Shown: positions 38,889 through 47,489 of the stretch, piece by piece
Layout: each line of letters starts with the position of its first letter
Numbering within the stretch: the stretch's first letter is position 1
Assembly: GCA_002716355.1 (NCBI GenBank)
Contig: PBAU01000009.1
Span: forward strand, 1 to 58,952
Direction: 5' to 3'
DNA from: a bacterium
Lineage (GTDB): Bacteria; UBP7; UBA6624
Length of the DNA: 58,952 nt
The notes under the pieces: model-generated
What the model was told of the DNA's origin: nothing
The model's database searches: none
Seen by the model: only the letters and a program-made list of their open reading frames with translations
Translations under genes and position numbers: made by a program

Positions 38889-40432
38889 TTTCCCTCTAAA
38901 ATTTTCAACCTTTCTTCTTTTTGGCTGAAAAAGTTTTTTCTCAGCATGTATCTGTAGGGATTCTCCCATGAAACAAGCCAGCTTTGCATATTGATGTCGG
39001 CATTGAAGCCAGATTCATTTGAGTTTGGGTTTTCCTGAGGGTCATAAGGCTTTCCTTCATACAGGGCTTCATAAGTCATCAGCATGTTGCCCCTGTTTGG
39101 ATTTTTGATTTCTATACTGAATGGAAGAACATCCCAGCCTGGACACCAATAGGCCCTTCCATAAGGCCATGTTCCAAATTGGTTAGGGACTACACCTTCG
39201 TTAGCAAGTTGATAACACCCTTCACCAGTGCCAGCTTTCGGGTCTTTTAATTCCCCCAAAATTTCACCATTGATGGAAAAGTGATGTGTATGATTGCAGA
39301 ATTCAGCACAGTTTGCAACATCTCTTCCCCAACCGTGACCAGACATGATTCCGTTTATCGTGTATTTTTCAAATTGAGGATTTTCTAAAAGGTAAGGTTT
39401 TTTAGATGGGTTATATTCCAGATTGAAAGATCCTCCTGTCCACATCCTGTGGGCATTCATCGGTCTAAGTTTGCTATCATTTTTGGACAGGTAAATACGC
39501 ATGTTCATTATGTAGGAGGAGTTTCCTGTGGGTACATTTATTTTGAATTTTTTAACCCCGCCTTCTTTAAAAAAAGCCAAGAAAGGGGTTATGTCAGTAA
39601 GCCAAACACCCCTCCTATGATATGTCGTAATCCATCTTGACATCAGGATATCACACTTGTTCTCTTCGCAAAGGTGCAAATTTGCTATCATGTCCCATTC
39701 ATAACAGTTTTTATCATTATTGTCAGGGCAGTTCATTTCAAAATAAATTTCCATCTCGTTAAAGCTTAAAAGTTTTTGTGTTTTTGGAAACTCAACTTCA
39801 AACTCTGCATTTGCACCCCAGCCACCGCTTAACTCAAAACCATCAAGCATAACCACTTCTTCCTTTTTGTCATTAAGCTTCATTTTTTTTGTTAATTCTT
39901 TTTCCCAGTAAAGGTATTGGATCTCTTTTTCAACTGCATCGAAAATCGGAGTAGGGCTTTTTCCTGGTGGTCGGAGAAGGCCAAATTGTCTTAGGTGACC
40001 ATTTGAATCAATTAAGAATCCAGCTTTATCTGCACTCCATTCTTTTTCCCATTCAGAAAGTATTAATTCAATGTTATCAGGCAAGACGGTATTATTTTTA
40101 TTTATAAAATGTAAATATTTTTCCCAATCTGTGCCAATTACATTTTCTTTAATTTCATTTAATCTTTGATCCGCTGATTCACCTGAAGCAATAAAGACTA
40201 TGTTTGTTTTGGGTATTTCATCTATTAGTTCTTGAAAATTTGAACTCCAGAGGTTCTCCGTATAGGCATCCCCTTCTGTTAATTCAAGAAAGGCTATTAT
40301 TTCATCTGAATCTTGAGTGTATGAAAATACTCCTTGATCAACTTGAAGTTCAAATGATTCTATTTTTTCAAAAGGTTTAACACCATTGAAAAATGACAAC
40401 AGCATTAAACCCAATAAATATTTTTTTCTCAT
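38885..40432 (-). CDS. Secreted PNGase F-like glycan amidase with thioredoxin-like N-terminal region
   Basis: A signal peptide (KKYLLGLMLLSFFNGVKPF) is followed by about 170 residues that look like a thioredoxin-fold segment (ADKAGFLIDSNGHLRQFGLL). Residues 195-end match peptide-N-glycosidase F-type proteins: WITTYHRRGVWLTDITPFL, SGHGWGRDVANCAEFCNHTH and VPNQFGTWPYGRAYWCPGWD. PNGase F removes N-linked glycans from proteins. Catalytic residues were not mapped, so activity is not certain. TAATG couples it to the DUF5916 gene. Confidence 0.75.
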   Translation of the reverse strand: MRKKYLLGLMLLSFFNGVKPFEKIESFELQVDQGVFSYTQDSDEIIAFLELTEGDAYTENLWSSNFQELIDEIPKTNIVFIASGESADQRLNEIKENVIGTDWEKYLHFINKNNTVLPDNIELILSEWEKEWSADKAGFLIDSNGHLRQFGLLRPPGKSPTPIFDAVEKEIQYLYWEKELTKKMKLNDKKEEVVMLDGFELSGGWGANAEFEVEFPKTQKLLSFNEMEIYFEMNCPDNNDKNCYEWDMIANLHLCEENKCDILMSRWITTYHRRGVWLTDITPFLAFFKEGGVKKFKINVPTGNSSYIMNMRIYLSKNDSKLRPMNAHRMWTGGSFNLEYNPSKKPYLLENPQFEKYTINGIMSGHGWGRDVANCAEFCNHTHHFSINGEILGELKDPKAGTGEGCYQLANEGVVPNQFGTWPYGRAYWCPGWDVLPFSIEIKNPNRGNMLMTYEALYEGKPYDPQENPNSNESGFNADINMQSWLVSWENPYRYMLRKNFFSQKEERLKILEGK

Positions 40433-42537
40433 TAATACAACCACTCCTTTTTAAATATTACCTTCCATGAGTCACCGGTTGATTCATCATTGGTATTTAC
40501 AACTAGGTATGTTGCTTCTCCATCCTTGGGCCTGAATTCAAATCTAAAATATGCATTAATTGCATCTGATAGATTGTTTTTTTGTACCGAAAGGCTGTAA
40601 AGATGGGATGATGTTGGGGTGTAGCCAAAATCAAATGAATATATTTCAGAGCTCGATGAGGAGCTGCCTCTTTTTACATTATTCATATTCCAGTTTGGCC
40701 CAAAAGAAAAATCATTTGTTATTTTGTAATTCAGCCACCCGTCAAGGCTCGTCTTGCTAGCATCATACCAATCTCCAGAATTGAAACCTCCACCCCATAC
40801 CCATTTGTAATCATAGGCCCAGCCAAAATAGTTCAGACCGTAATCAACATAATCATATTCACCTGCAGGTATTATTGTCCCAGGTAATGACCAAGGTTCA
40901 AAATCTTGATCCAAAACTGATTTGTACATTGTGATTTCAGGCCTCCATGACCATCCATTACTCATAGATAAACCCAACGGTTCTATTCTTAGAGAGTTTT
41001 CTACAAGCTTGTTCGCTCCATTTGAAATTTCATTGAAGCTGATCTCATTTGAAATTTCCCTTATTTGATATTTTTCTTCACATTTTTTTTTCCAGAAATT
41101 TATACATTTTGATACATTTTCCGAATGTTCAATTTCAATTTTTTTAACTTTTACTGAATCATTCAACGATGAGTATCTGTAATAGCCTAGGCCAGGGTCA
41201 AAATCTGCATCAAAAATCATATATTCGGCGGAGGCAGAAAGAGGATTTCCGAAGCTTTCTACTTTAAAATAATGGCCTTCTCCATCTTTATTTTCGCTTG
41301 ATGAAAATTGTGACCATAAGTCAACATTCAACCTTGTCCCATTGTCGTTAATCGACTTCCATGAAACATCTATGCCATTTGTCATGTTTGAAGAATTCGA
41401 ATCTTCACTGGAGGAAATAAAACCTATATTTGTGTTGTCTGTTATTTGATGTTTTGTTCTTAGGATTGCAAAATGTTCATCAATTGAGTCTTCAACCCAT
41501 GCTGTTAAAAAGCCAACCTCATTAATATCGAATTTCCCTGTGATTTTTGATCCAACTCTAAGTGGAAGCTGGTTTCCATTTTCATCTAAACCGATATTTC
41601 TGCTATGGAATGGAAGGGCTGAACCTTTGCTACCAAATGAAAAAAGTCCTGAATTTTCTAAAAAGAAATCTCTTTTTTCAGGAAAAAACAAAGAGTAGCG
41701 AGTTAAGTTGCTTTGCTGTACATCTGCCTCAGCTTCTCCAAAATCAGCATTCAAAACTGATGCAATCCTCCATCCTTTCCATGGGGTGCCAATAATGTCT
41801 ATTCCAACATCAGCCTTATAGTCCATCTCTGTTTCTTGAGTCGCTTTTCCAAGCATAAATGGTTTCATTATCCAAGGATTTGAACTGGGCAAATCATTCA
41901 TTCCTGTTAATTCACCTCCTTTTGACAGTGTGTTAAGGCTATTGCTTTTTTCCCATCCTGTCCAATAGCCAGCTTCCCTTTCTTTTGAGTACCAGTATTT
42001 GAAATTTATTCCCCAGTTGTTATTATTCTCTGCATATGCAAGCGTTGAAAAAGGTATTTTTATTTCTGCACTCCATCCATCTTTTGTCAATGTGCCCATT
42101 CCTTCCCAATATCCATCCCAATCTTGATCTGGCCTGGATTCATTGGTTATCGTTCCATCAACCCTGCTTCCATTAGCATTAATGCCAAAATAGTAACCAT
42201 TTCTTTTTGACAAATAAGGGTCTATAACAATTTCTATTTTGTCATCATTGTAGAGAGTTTGGTCCCTTTTTTTGTAATTGTTTATCAGCTTGTCAGTTTT
42301 TGCCTTATACCCTATATATAGATTTTCTTTATCTCTCCAGATGAAAATCCTTGCTTCAAGGGTGCCTTTTTCGCCTTCTTTTGGTTGTTGTTGAGTCCAA
42401 TTTTGAATAATTGCTGCCTTGCTCCACACCTCTTCTTCGAGAATTCCATCAATCTTCACGCTCTGCTGCATTGTTGGAGCGCTTATTGTTTTTGATGCAA
42501 TCAAGATAAGTGAAATTAAAATTTTGTTTTTTTTCAT
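40432..42537 (-). CDS. DUF5916 outer-membrane protein with CBM9-like domain
   Basis: A signal peptide (NKILISLILIASKTISA) precedes a CBM9-type domain, residues 25-220: VKIDGILEEEVWSKA, NLYIGYKAKTDK, DDKIEIVIDP and INFKYWYSKE. The C-terminal 450 residues consist of alternating aromatic beta strands typical of an outer-membrane barrel (FFPEKRDFFLENSGLFSFG is a hallmark of the DUF5916 family). Function unknown; CBM9 domains bind sugars. It lies inside the menaquinone operon, next to the PNGase F-like gene, suggesting a glycan-related job. Confidence 0.85.
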   Translation of the reverse strand: MKKNKILISLILIASKTISAPTMQQSVKIDGILEEEVWSKAAIIQNWTQQQPKEGEKGTLEARIFIWRDKENLYIGYKAKTDKLINNYKKRDQTLYNDDKIEIVIDPYLSKRNGYYFGINANGSRVDGTITNESRPDQDWDGYWEGMGTLTKDGWSAEIKIPFSTLAYAENNNNWGINFKYWYSKEREAGYWTGWEKSNSLNTLSKGGELTGMNDLPSSNPWIMKPFMLGKATQETEMDYKADVGIDIIGTPWKGWRIASVLNADFGEAEADVQQSNLTRYSLFFPEKRDFFLENSGLFSFGSKGSALPFHSRNIGLDENGNQLPLRVGSKITGKFDINEVGFLTAWVEDSIDEHFAILRTKHQITDNTNIGFISSSEDSNSSNMTNGIDVSWKSINDNGTRLNVDLWSQFSSSENKDGEGHYFKVESFGNPLSASAEYMIFDADFDPGLGYYRYSSLNDSVKVKKIEIEHSENVSKCINFWKKKCEEKYQIREISNEISFNEISNGANKLVENSLRIEPLGLSMSNGWSWRPEITMYKSVLDQDFEPWSLPGTIIPAGEYDYVDYGLNYFGWAYDYKWVWGGGFNSGDWYDASKTSLDGWLNYKITNDFSFGPNWNMNNVKRGSSSSSSEIYSFDFGYTPTSSHLYSLSVQKNNLSDAINAYFRFEFRPKDGEATYLVVNTNDESTGDSWKVIFKKEWLY

Positions 42538-43376
42538 ATCGTCATGAATGCTCCAAGAAGCAATAGTATGCTAATCCATCCATTTGCTGAGAAAAATGCA
42601 GCATTGATTCTTTCAATGTTATTGGCAGAAATTATTGAATGCTGCCACAATAGAAGAAAAAACATCAGAACGCAAGCAATAATCCAACCTTGAGACCAGT
42701 CAAAAGCAGACCCAAAAAGAAAAAACAGCAGTGCTGCGAAAAAATGCAGTATGCGTGATACCGATATAGCTTTGTCTGCGCCATAAATTGCAGGAATTGA
42801 ATAAAGTTTCATTTTTTTATCAAATTTAATATCTTGCAAGGAATAAAGTATATCGAAGCCAGCAACCCAAAAAGTAACTGCTAGACATATCAGGTAGACC
42901 TTATCTCCCCATCCACCAGTTGCAGCAATGAATCCACCAGCTGGTGCACATGCAAGTGTTGCACCAAGCCAAAAATGACAAAACACACCCCATCTTTTGG
43001 TGAATGGATACATTGACAAAAGAAGGACTGCAATTGGCGCTAGTTGCCATGTTAAATCATTGAGGTTTTTTGCCGCATAGCCAAGAATCATCAAACTTGC
43101 GAAGACTAAAATCCAGACTGATTTTTTCTTAACGACACCAGTGACTAAACCCCAGTTTTTGCTTCTAGGATTTTTTTTATCGTAAGGGTAATCAATCAAT
43201 CTATTAAGTCCCATTGCTGCTGTTCTTGCACCAATCATTGCGAAAAGGATAAGGCAGGTTGTTTTTACATCAGGATAATCCCTCAAACCCGCAATCAATC
43301 CAACAAATGCAAAAGGTAAAGCGAAAACGGTATGTTCAAACTTGATCAACTTTAGTATTGACGAAAAAGAATTCAT
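42534..43376 (-). CDS. UbiA-family prenyltransferase (MqnP-type)
   Basis: A membrane prenyltransferase that would attach the isoprenoid tail to the 1,4-dihydroxy-6-naphthoate ring. The first Asp-rich motif is NRLIDYPYDKKNPRSKNW near residue 59, with Asp/Asp spacing for Mg-diphosphate, and the second is DILYSLQDIKFDKK near 174. About eight helices are predicted. It lies between UbiD and the DUF5916 gene in the menaquinone operon. Confidence 0.88.
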   Translation of the reverse strand: MNSFSSILKLIKFEHTVFALPFAFVGLIAGLRDYPDVKTTCLILFAMIGARTAAMGLNRLIDYPYDKKNPRSKNWGLVTGVVKKKSVWILVFASLMILGYAAKNLNDLTWQLAPIAVLLLSMYPFTKRWGVFCHFWLGATLACAPAGGFIAATGGWGDKVYLICLAVTFWVAGFDILYSLQDIKFDKKMKLYSIPAIYGADKAISVSRILHFFAALLFFLFGSAFDWSQGWIIACVLMFFLLLWQHSIISANNIERINAAFFSANGWISILLLLGAFMTI

Positions 43377-44812
43377 TAATTATCTTTAATCTTTTTTAGG
43401 ATTTCGTCAATTTTTTCTTGGTCTATGCCCACTTGTTCAGGCCATTCTCTTATTGCTGATTCTCCTTCAATTTTCCTTGTACCATCAAAGCCTATTTTTG
43501 AACCAAATCCTTCAACAGGGCTTGCATGATCAAGCACGTCTACAGGGCCATTATCCATCACAATATCTCTTTTTGGGTCAATATTAGACAAGGCATGAAA
43601 AGTTGTTTCACTTGGATTCTGGACATCAACATCTTCATCAACAACAACAATGAATTTTGTAAGACTCAACAAGCCAATTCCCCATATTGCATGTATAACT
43701 TTTCTTGCTTGGCCAGGATAGCTTTTCTTAATGCTCACAAGAAGCATATTGTGAAAAACACCTTCTGCGGGAAAGTGCATATCTTTAATCTCAGAACAGA
43801 AAAGCTTGACTAAAGGTAAAAAGATTCTTTCTGTTGCCCATCCTAAAAACCAATCCTCCTGTAACGGCTTTCCAACAATTATGTGTGGAAAAATTGGTTT
43901 TTTTCGATGTGTTATTACTTCCAAGTGGAAAACCGGATAAGGTCCAGGGTGGCTATAAAAGCCTGTATGGTCTCCAAAAGGACCTTCCTCTTTCCTCTCG
44001 TCTGGATCTACCCATCCTTCTAGAATGAACTCAGCATGAGCAGGAACTTTGATATCTGATGTTATACATTTAACCACTTCGACTGGTTTTTTGTTTAAGA
44101 ATCCTGCTAAAAGGTATTCATCGATTCCCGGTGGAAGGGGGGCACTTGCGGAATACATTGTTGCTGGGTCGCCACCAATCGCAATTGCAACAGGTATTTT
44201 TTCTTTTTTCTGGCTTGCTTTTACTTCATGCCTTTTACCATCTTTATGTAATTGCCAATGCATGCCAAGTGTTTTTTTGTCATGTTTTTGAAGCCTATAA
44301 AGCCCCACGTTTCTTGAACCTGTTTCTGGGTCGTTTGTAATTGTGGATCCTAAACATATGTATGGTCCAGCATCTTTAGGCCAAAGTGTTGGTATGGGAA
44401 GTATGTCTAGATTCGCATCATCTCCTTTTAGCACAATTTCCTGACAAGGTGCTTTTTTTATTGTTTTTGGTATCAGTTGTTTACCCAGCTCAGCAAATTT
44501 TGGAAGCATGCCCATAGCGTCCAAGATTCCAGAAACCTTTGGAGGTTTCAGAAGTTGCTCAATTCTTTCTGAATGTTCGTTAATGTGTTTTACACCGAAA
44601 GCCTGAGATACGCGATCCTTGCTTCCAAAAAGATTGACTGCTAACGGAAAGTTGCTTCCTTTTATGTTTTCGAAGAGCAATGCTTCTTTGTTGTTCCTTG
44701 TGTAGTGCTCACCAATCACTGTAACTTCAATTTTTGGATCTATCTCCTCTGTGATCCTTTTTAGTTCATTCTTTTTTTCCAGATGTTTTATGTATTCAGA
44801 TAAATTTTTCAT
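43376..44812 (-). CDS. UbiD-family decarboxylase (MqnL-type)
   Basis: A prenyl-FMN-dependent decarboxylase. Landmarks are GSNFPLAVNLFGSKDRVSQA, LPIPTLWPKDAGPYI, VAIAIGGDPATMYSAS, EGPFGDHTGFYS with Glu of the active site, and a C-terminal LDHASPVEGFGSKIGFDGT. In futalosine-pathway genomes this acts on the prenylated naphthoate precursor. It heads the operon, with TAGAAT 9 nt before the ATG. UbiX, which makes its cofactor, is in the same operon. Confidence 0.92.
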   Translation of the reverse strand: MKNLSEYIKHLEKKNELKRITEEIDPKIEVTVIGEHYTRNNKEALLFENIKGSNFPLAVNLFGSKDRVSQAFGVKHINEHSERIEQLLKPPKVSGILDAMGMLPKFAELGKQLIPKTIKKAPCQEIVLKGDDANLDILPIPTLWPKDAGPYICLGSTITNDPETGSRNVGLYRLQKHDKKTLGMHWQLHKDGKRHEVKASQKKEKIPVAIAIGGDPATMYSASAPLPPGIDEYLLAGFLNKKPVEVVKCITSDIKVPAHAEFILEGWVDPDERKEEGPFGDHTGFYSHPGPYPVFHLEVITHRKKPIFPHIIVGKPLQEDWFLGWATERIFLPLVKLFCSEIKDMHFPAEGVFHNMLLVSIKKSYPGQARKVIHAIWGIGLLSLTKFIVVVDEDVDVQNPSETTFHALSNIDPKRDIVMDNGPVDVLDHASPVEGFGSKIGFDGTRKIEGESAIREWPEQVGIDQEKIDEILKKIKDN

Positions 44813-44821
44813 AGAAAAATT

Positions 44822-44827
44822 ATTCTA
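44822..44827 (-). promoter_or_regulatory. -10 box for the menaquinone operon
   Basis: The reverse complement reads TAGAAT, 9 nt from the UbiD-family ATG, with no ribosome-binding site. Confidence 0.5.
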
Positions 44828-44886
44828 AAAAATATTTCTTTCTCTTTTTTTAAATTACACTATATCCAATAGATTTGGAGGTAATT

Positions 44887-46470
44887 ATGGCTAAAAAACA
44901 AGCTTTAAGCTCAATTGATTCAAAAAAATTATTCAAAACATGCTTCATCGCCTTGGTGGCAACATCATTTTCTTTCATCGTTCGAATAATGCTGTTAGAC
45001 AATGTTTGGCAAGAAATGTTTAACCTTAGTGAAACTCAGAAAGGAGAGATATTTGGAGCTGGTCTCTGGCCATTTGCGATAAGCATAGTTCTTTTCTCTC
45101 TTTTTATTGACAGGTGGGGTTACAGAAAGGCAATGTTCTTTGCTTTTTTCTGTCATGCTTTGCAGGTATTGTTGCTTGTCACTGCAAAAGATTATTGGTG
45201 GCTTTGGTGGGGCTCTTTCATAGGTGCTTTGGGTAATGGTACTGTGGAGGCTGTAATAAATCCTGCTATTGCAACGGTTTACAAAAAAGAAAAAACAAAA
45301 TGGTTGACCATTTTGCATGCAGGCTGGCCAGGTGGATTGGTGTTAGGCGGATTGTTGGCATTGTTGGTTTCAGCTACAGGTTTAACGTGGCAATGGCAGG
45401 TCATTGTTTTATTGTTTCCAGCAATTATTTATGGAGTTAGATTGCAGGATACAAGATTCCCTGTACATGAGAGAGTTGAGGCAGGTGTGTCTCATACTGC
45501 GATGTTAAAGGAAATGGGCTGGATGGGAGCATTGATAGTAACCTGGCTTGTTGTTTTTGAACTCGGAACTAAATTTTTGCCAGTTGAGTATATGGGATTG
45601 TCAACAACTCAATTGATTTGGGCAATCACTGCTTTAATTGTTATTTGGTACGGTAAAGTTGTTTCCTGGGCGCCAGGCAAGCCTTTGTTTGTATTTTTGT
45701 TATTGTTGATGATTCCATTAGCCACAACAGAATTAGGAACAGATGCCTGGATTAAAGATCTTATGGGTCCAGCAATGGGAAAAATTGGACTTGATGGTAT
45801 ATGGGTTTTGATTTACACCGCTACAGTCATGATGCTTTTAAGGCTTAAAGCCATTGGTGATCTGTCAAAGAAGCTTTCACCTTTACAGATATTGGCATTT
45901 AGTTCTATCTTTGCTGCTTGTGGAATTTATTTCCTTTCTATCAGTTCAGTGAGCCCATGGTTTATTTTGGGTGCCGCAACAGTGTATGGAATCGGACAAA
46001 CTTTTTTCTGGCCATGCACCTTAGGCTTGGTTGCCGAACAGTTCCCTAAAGGAGGAGCGTTAACCATCAATGCTATTGCTGGAGTTGGAATGCTTGGAGT
46101 AGGGATTATAGGAACACCTTTATTAGGAAACTTACAGGATACCCAGATATACAAAACCTTAAAAACAAACCAGCCTGAATATTATCAGGAGTTTATTCTT
46201 GAAGAAAATAAAAATAGTATTTTTGGAGAATATCAGCAATTGGATCAAGAGAGCATGAAGAAGCTTGATGCTGATCTGGCTGATGATGATGGTTCAGAAT
46301 CTTTCCAAAGGCTTCAGGAAAAAAGGAAAGCGCTTACAAGGTCAACGAATGAAGCAAAAAGCAATGCTTTAAAGCTTGCTTCCATACCTCCTATATTTAT
46401 GGCTCTTTGTTATTTTGTTTTAATTAATTACTTCAGAAGCAAAGGTGGCTATAAGCAGGTTAAACTTTAG
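44887..46470 (+). CDS. MFS transporter
   Basis: A major facilitator of about 527 residues with 12 predicted helices, RIMLLDNVWQEMFNLSETQK at the start and FIDRWGYRKAMFFAFF matching the loop 2-3 motif. A cytoplasmic insert of about 80 residues, rich in Gln/Glu (DTQIYKTLKTNQPEYYQEFI and LDADLADDDGSESF), lies before the last helix. GGAGGTAATT precedes the ATG at 44887, a true Shine-Dalgarno. The sugar isomerase gene follows after 8 nt, suggesting uptake of a sugar. Confidence 0.85.
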   Translation: MAKKQALSSIDSKKLFKTCFIALVATSFSFIVRIMLLDNVWQEMFNLSETQKGEIFGAGLWPFAISIVLFSLFIDRWGYRKAMFFAFFCHALQVLLLVTAKDYWWLWWGSFIGALGNGTVEAVINPAIATVYKKEKTKWLTILHAGWPGGLVLGGLLALLVSATGLTWQWQVIVLLFPAIIYGVRLQDTRFPVHERVEAGVSHTAMLKEMGWMGALIVTWLVVFELGTKFLPVEYMGLSTTQLIWAITALIVIWYGKVVSWAPGKPLFVFLLLLMIPLATTELGTDAWIKDLMGPAMGKIGLDGIWVLIYTATVMMLLRLKAIGDLSKKLSPLQILAFSSIFAACGIYFLSISSVSPWFILGAATVYGIGQTFFWPCTLGLVAEQFPKGGALTINAIAGVGMLGVGIIGTPLLGNLQDTQIYKTLKTNQPEYYQEFILEENKNSIFGEYQQLDQESMKKLDADLADDDGSESFQRLQEKRKALTRSTNEAKSNALKLASIPPIFMALCYFVLINYFRSKGGYKQVKL

Positions 46471-46478
46471 GAGGAAAT

Positions 46479-47474
46479 ATGACAAGACCAGTAACACTTT
46501 TTACAGGACAATGGGCAGATTTAAGTCTTGAAACGATAGCTGAAAAAGCATCATCTTGGGGATACGAAGGGCTTGAGTTAGCTTGTTGGGGAGACCATGT
46601 TGATGTTACAAAAGCTGCGAATGATATTGAATATGCAAAAAGCAGAAAGGAAATTCTTTCGAAGTATGGCTTGAAGTGCTGGTCGATAAGCAACCACCTA
46701 GCAGGTCAATTGGGTTGTGATTTAAACAATGATTCAAGATCTGACATGTTTGTTCCAGAAGATCTCCATGGCGATACTGAAGGTAAAAGAGACTGGGCAG
46801 TCCAGAAGATGAAGGATACAGCTCACGCTGCAAAGAATATTGGTGTGGATGTTGTTAACGGCTTTACAGGATCTTCAATCTGGCATTTAATTTACAGCTT
46901 TCCGCCAGTTTCTGAAAAAATGATTGAAGATGGCTTTTCTCATTTTGCAAAATTATGGAATCCAATACTGGATGTTTTTGATGAGTGCAATGTTAAATTC
47001 GCATTAGAGGTTCACCCTACAGAGATAGCTTTTGACATAATAACCGCTAGAAGAGCATTAGATGCAATTGACAACAGGGTTGCCTTTGGTTTTAATTTCG
47101 ATCCAAGCCATTTACATTGGCAAATGGTTGATCCTGTCAGGTTTTTGTATGAGTTCAAGGACAGAATATACCATTGCCATATGAAAGATGCTGCTTTGCA
47201 GTTGGATGGAACCACAGGGGTGCTCGGAAGCCATTTGAATTTTGGAGAAAATGGAAGGGGTTGGGATTTCAGAAGTCTTGGAAGAGGTGAGGTTGATTTC
47301 GAGGAGATAATCCGTGCGTTAAACCATATAGGTTACAAAGGTCCACTTTCAGTCGAATGGGAAGATGCTTTGATGGATAGAGAACATGGCGCAATGGAGG
47401 CATGTTCTTTCGTCAAATCTTTGGATTTTCCAAGCAGTGATAGAGTTTTTGATGAGGCTTTTGGTGAAGAATAA
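46479..47474 (+). CDS. Xylose isomerase-like sugar phosphate isomerase/epimerase
   Basis: A TIM-barrel AP-endonuclease-2/isomerase family protein: WGYEGLELACWGDHVDV, VVNGFTGSSIWH, FALEVHPTEIAFD, NFDPSHLHWQMVDP and HCHMKDAALQ give the metal-binding Glu, Asp, His and Glu positions, and PLSVEWEDALMDREHGA near the C-terminus. AGGAGG lies before the ATG. It is paired with the MFS transporter, so both probably handle one sugar or inositol-like substrate. Confidence 0.87.
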   Translation: MTRPVTLFTGQWADLSLETIAEKASSWGYEGLELACWGDHVDVTKAANDIEYAKSRKEILSKYGLKCWSISNHLAGQLGCDLNNDSRSDMFVPEDLHGDTEGKRDWAVQKMKDTAHAAKNIGVDVVNGFTGSSIWHLIYSFPPVSEKMIEDGFSHFAKLWNPILDVFDECNVKFALEVHPTEIAFDIITARRALDAIDNRVAFGFNFDPSHLHWQMVDPVRFLYEFKDRIYHCHMKDAALQLDGTTGVLGSHLNFGENGRGWDFRSLGRGEVDFEEIIRALNHIGYKGPLSVEWEDALMDREHGAMEACSFVKSLDFPSSDRVFDEAFGEE

Positions 47475-47489
47475 AGAAGTGTGGCTTTC

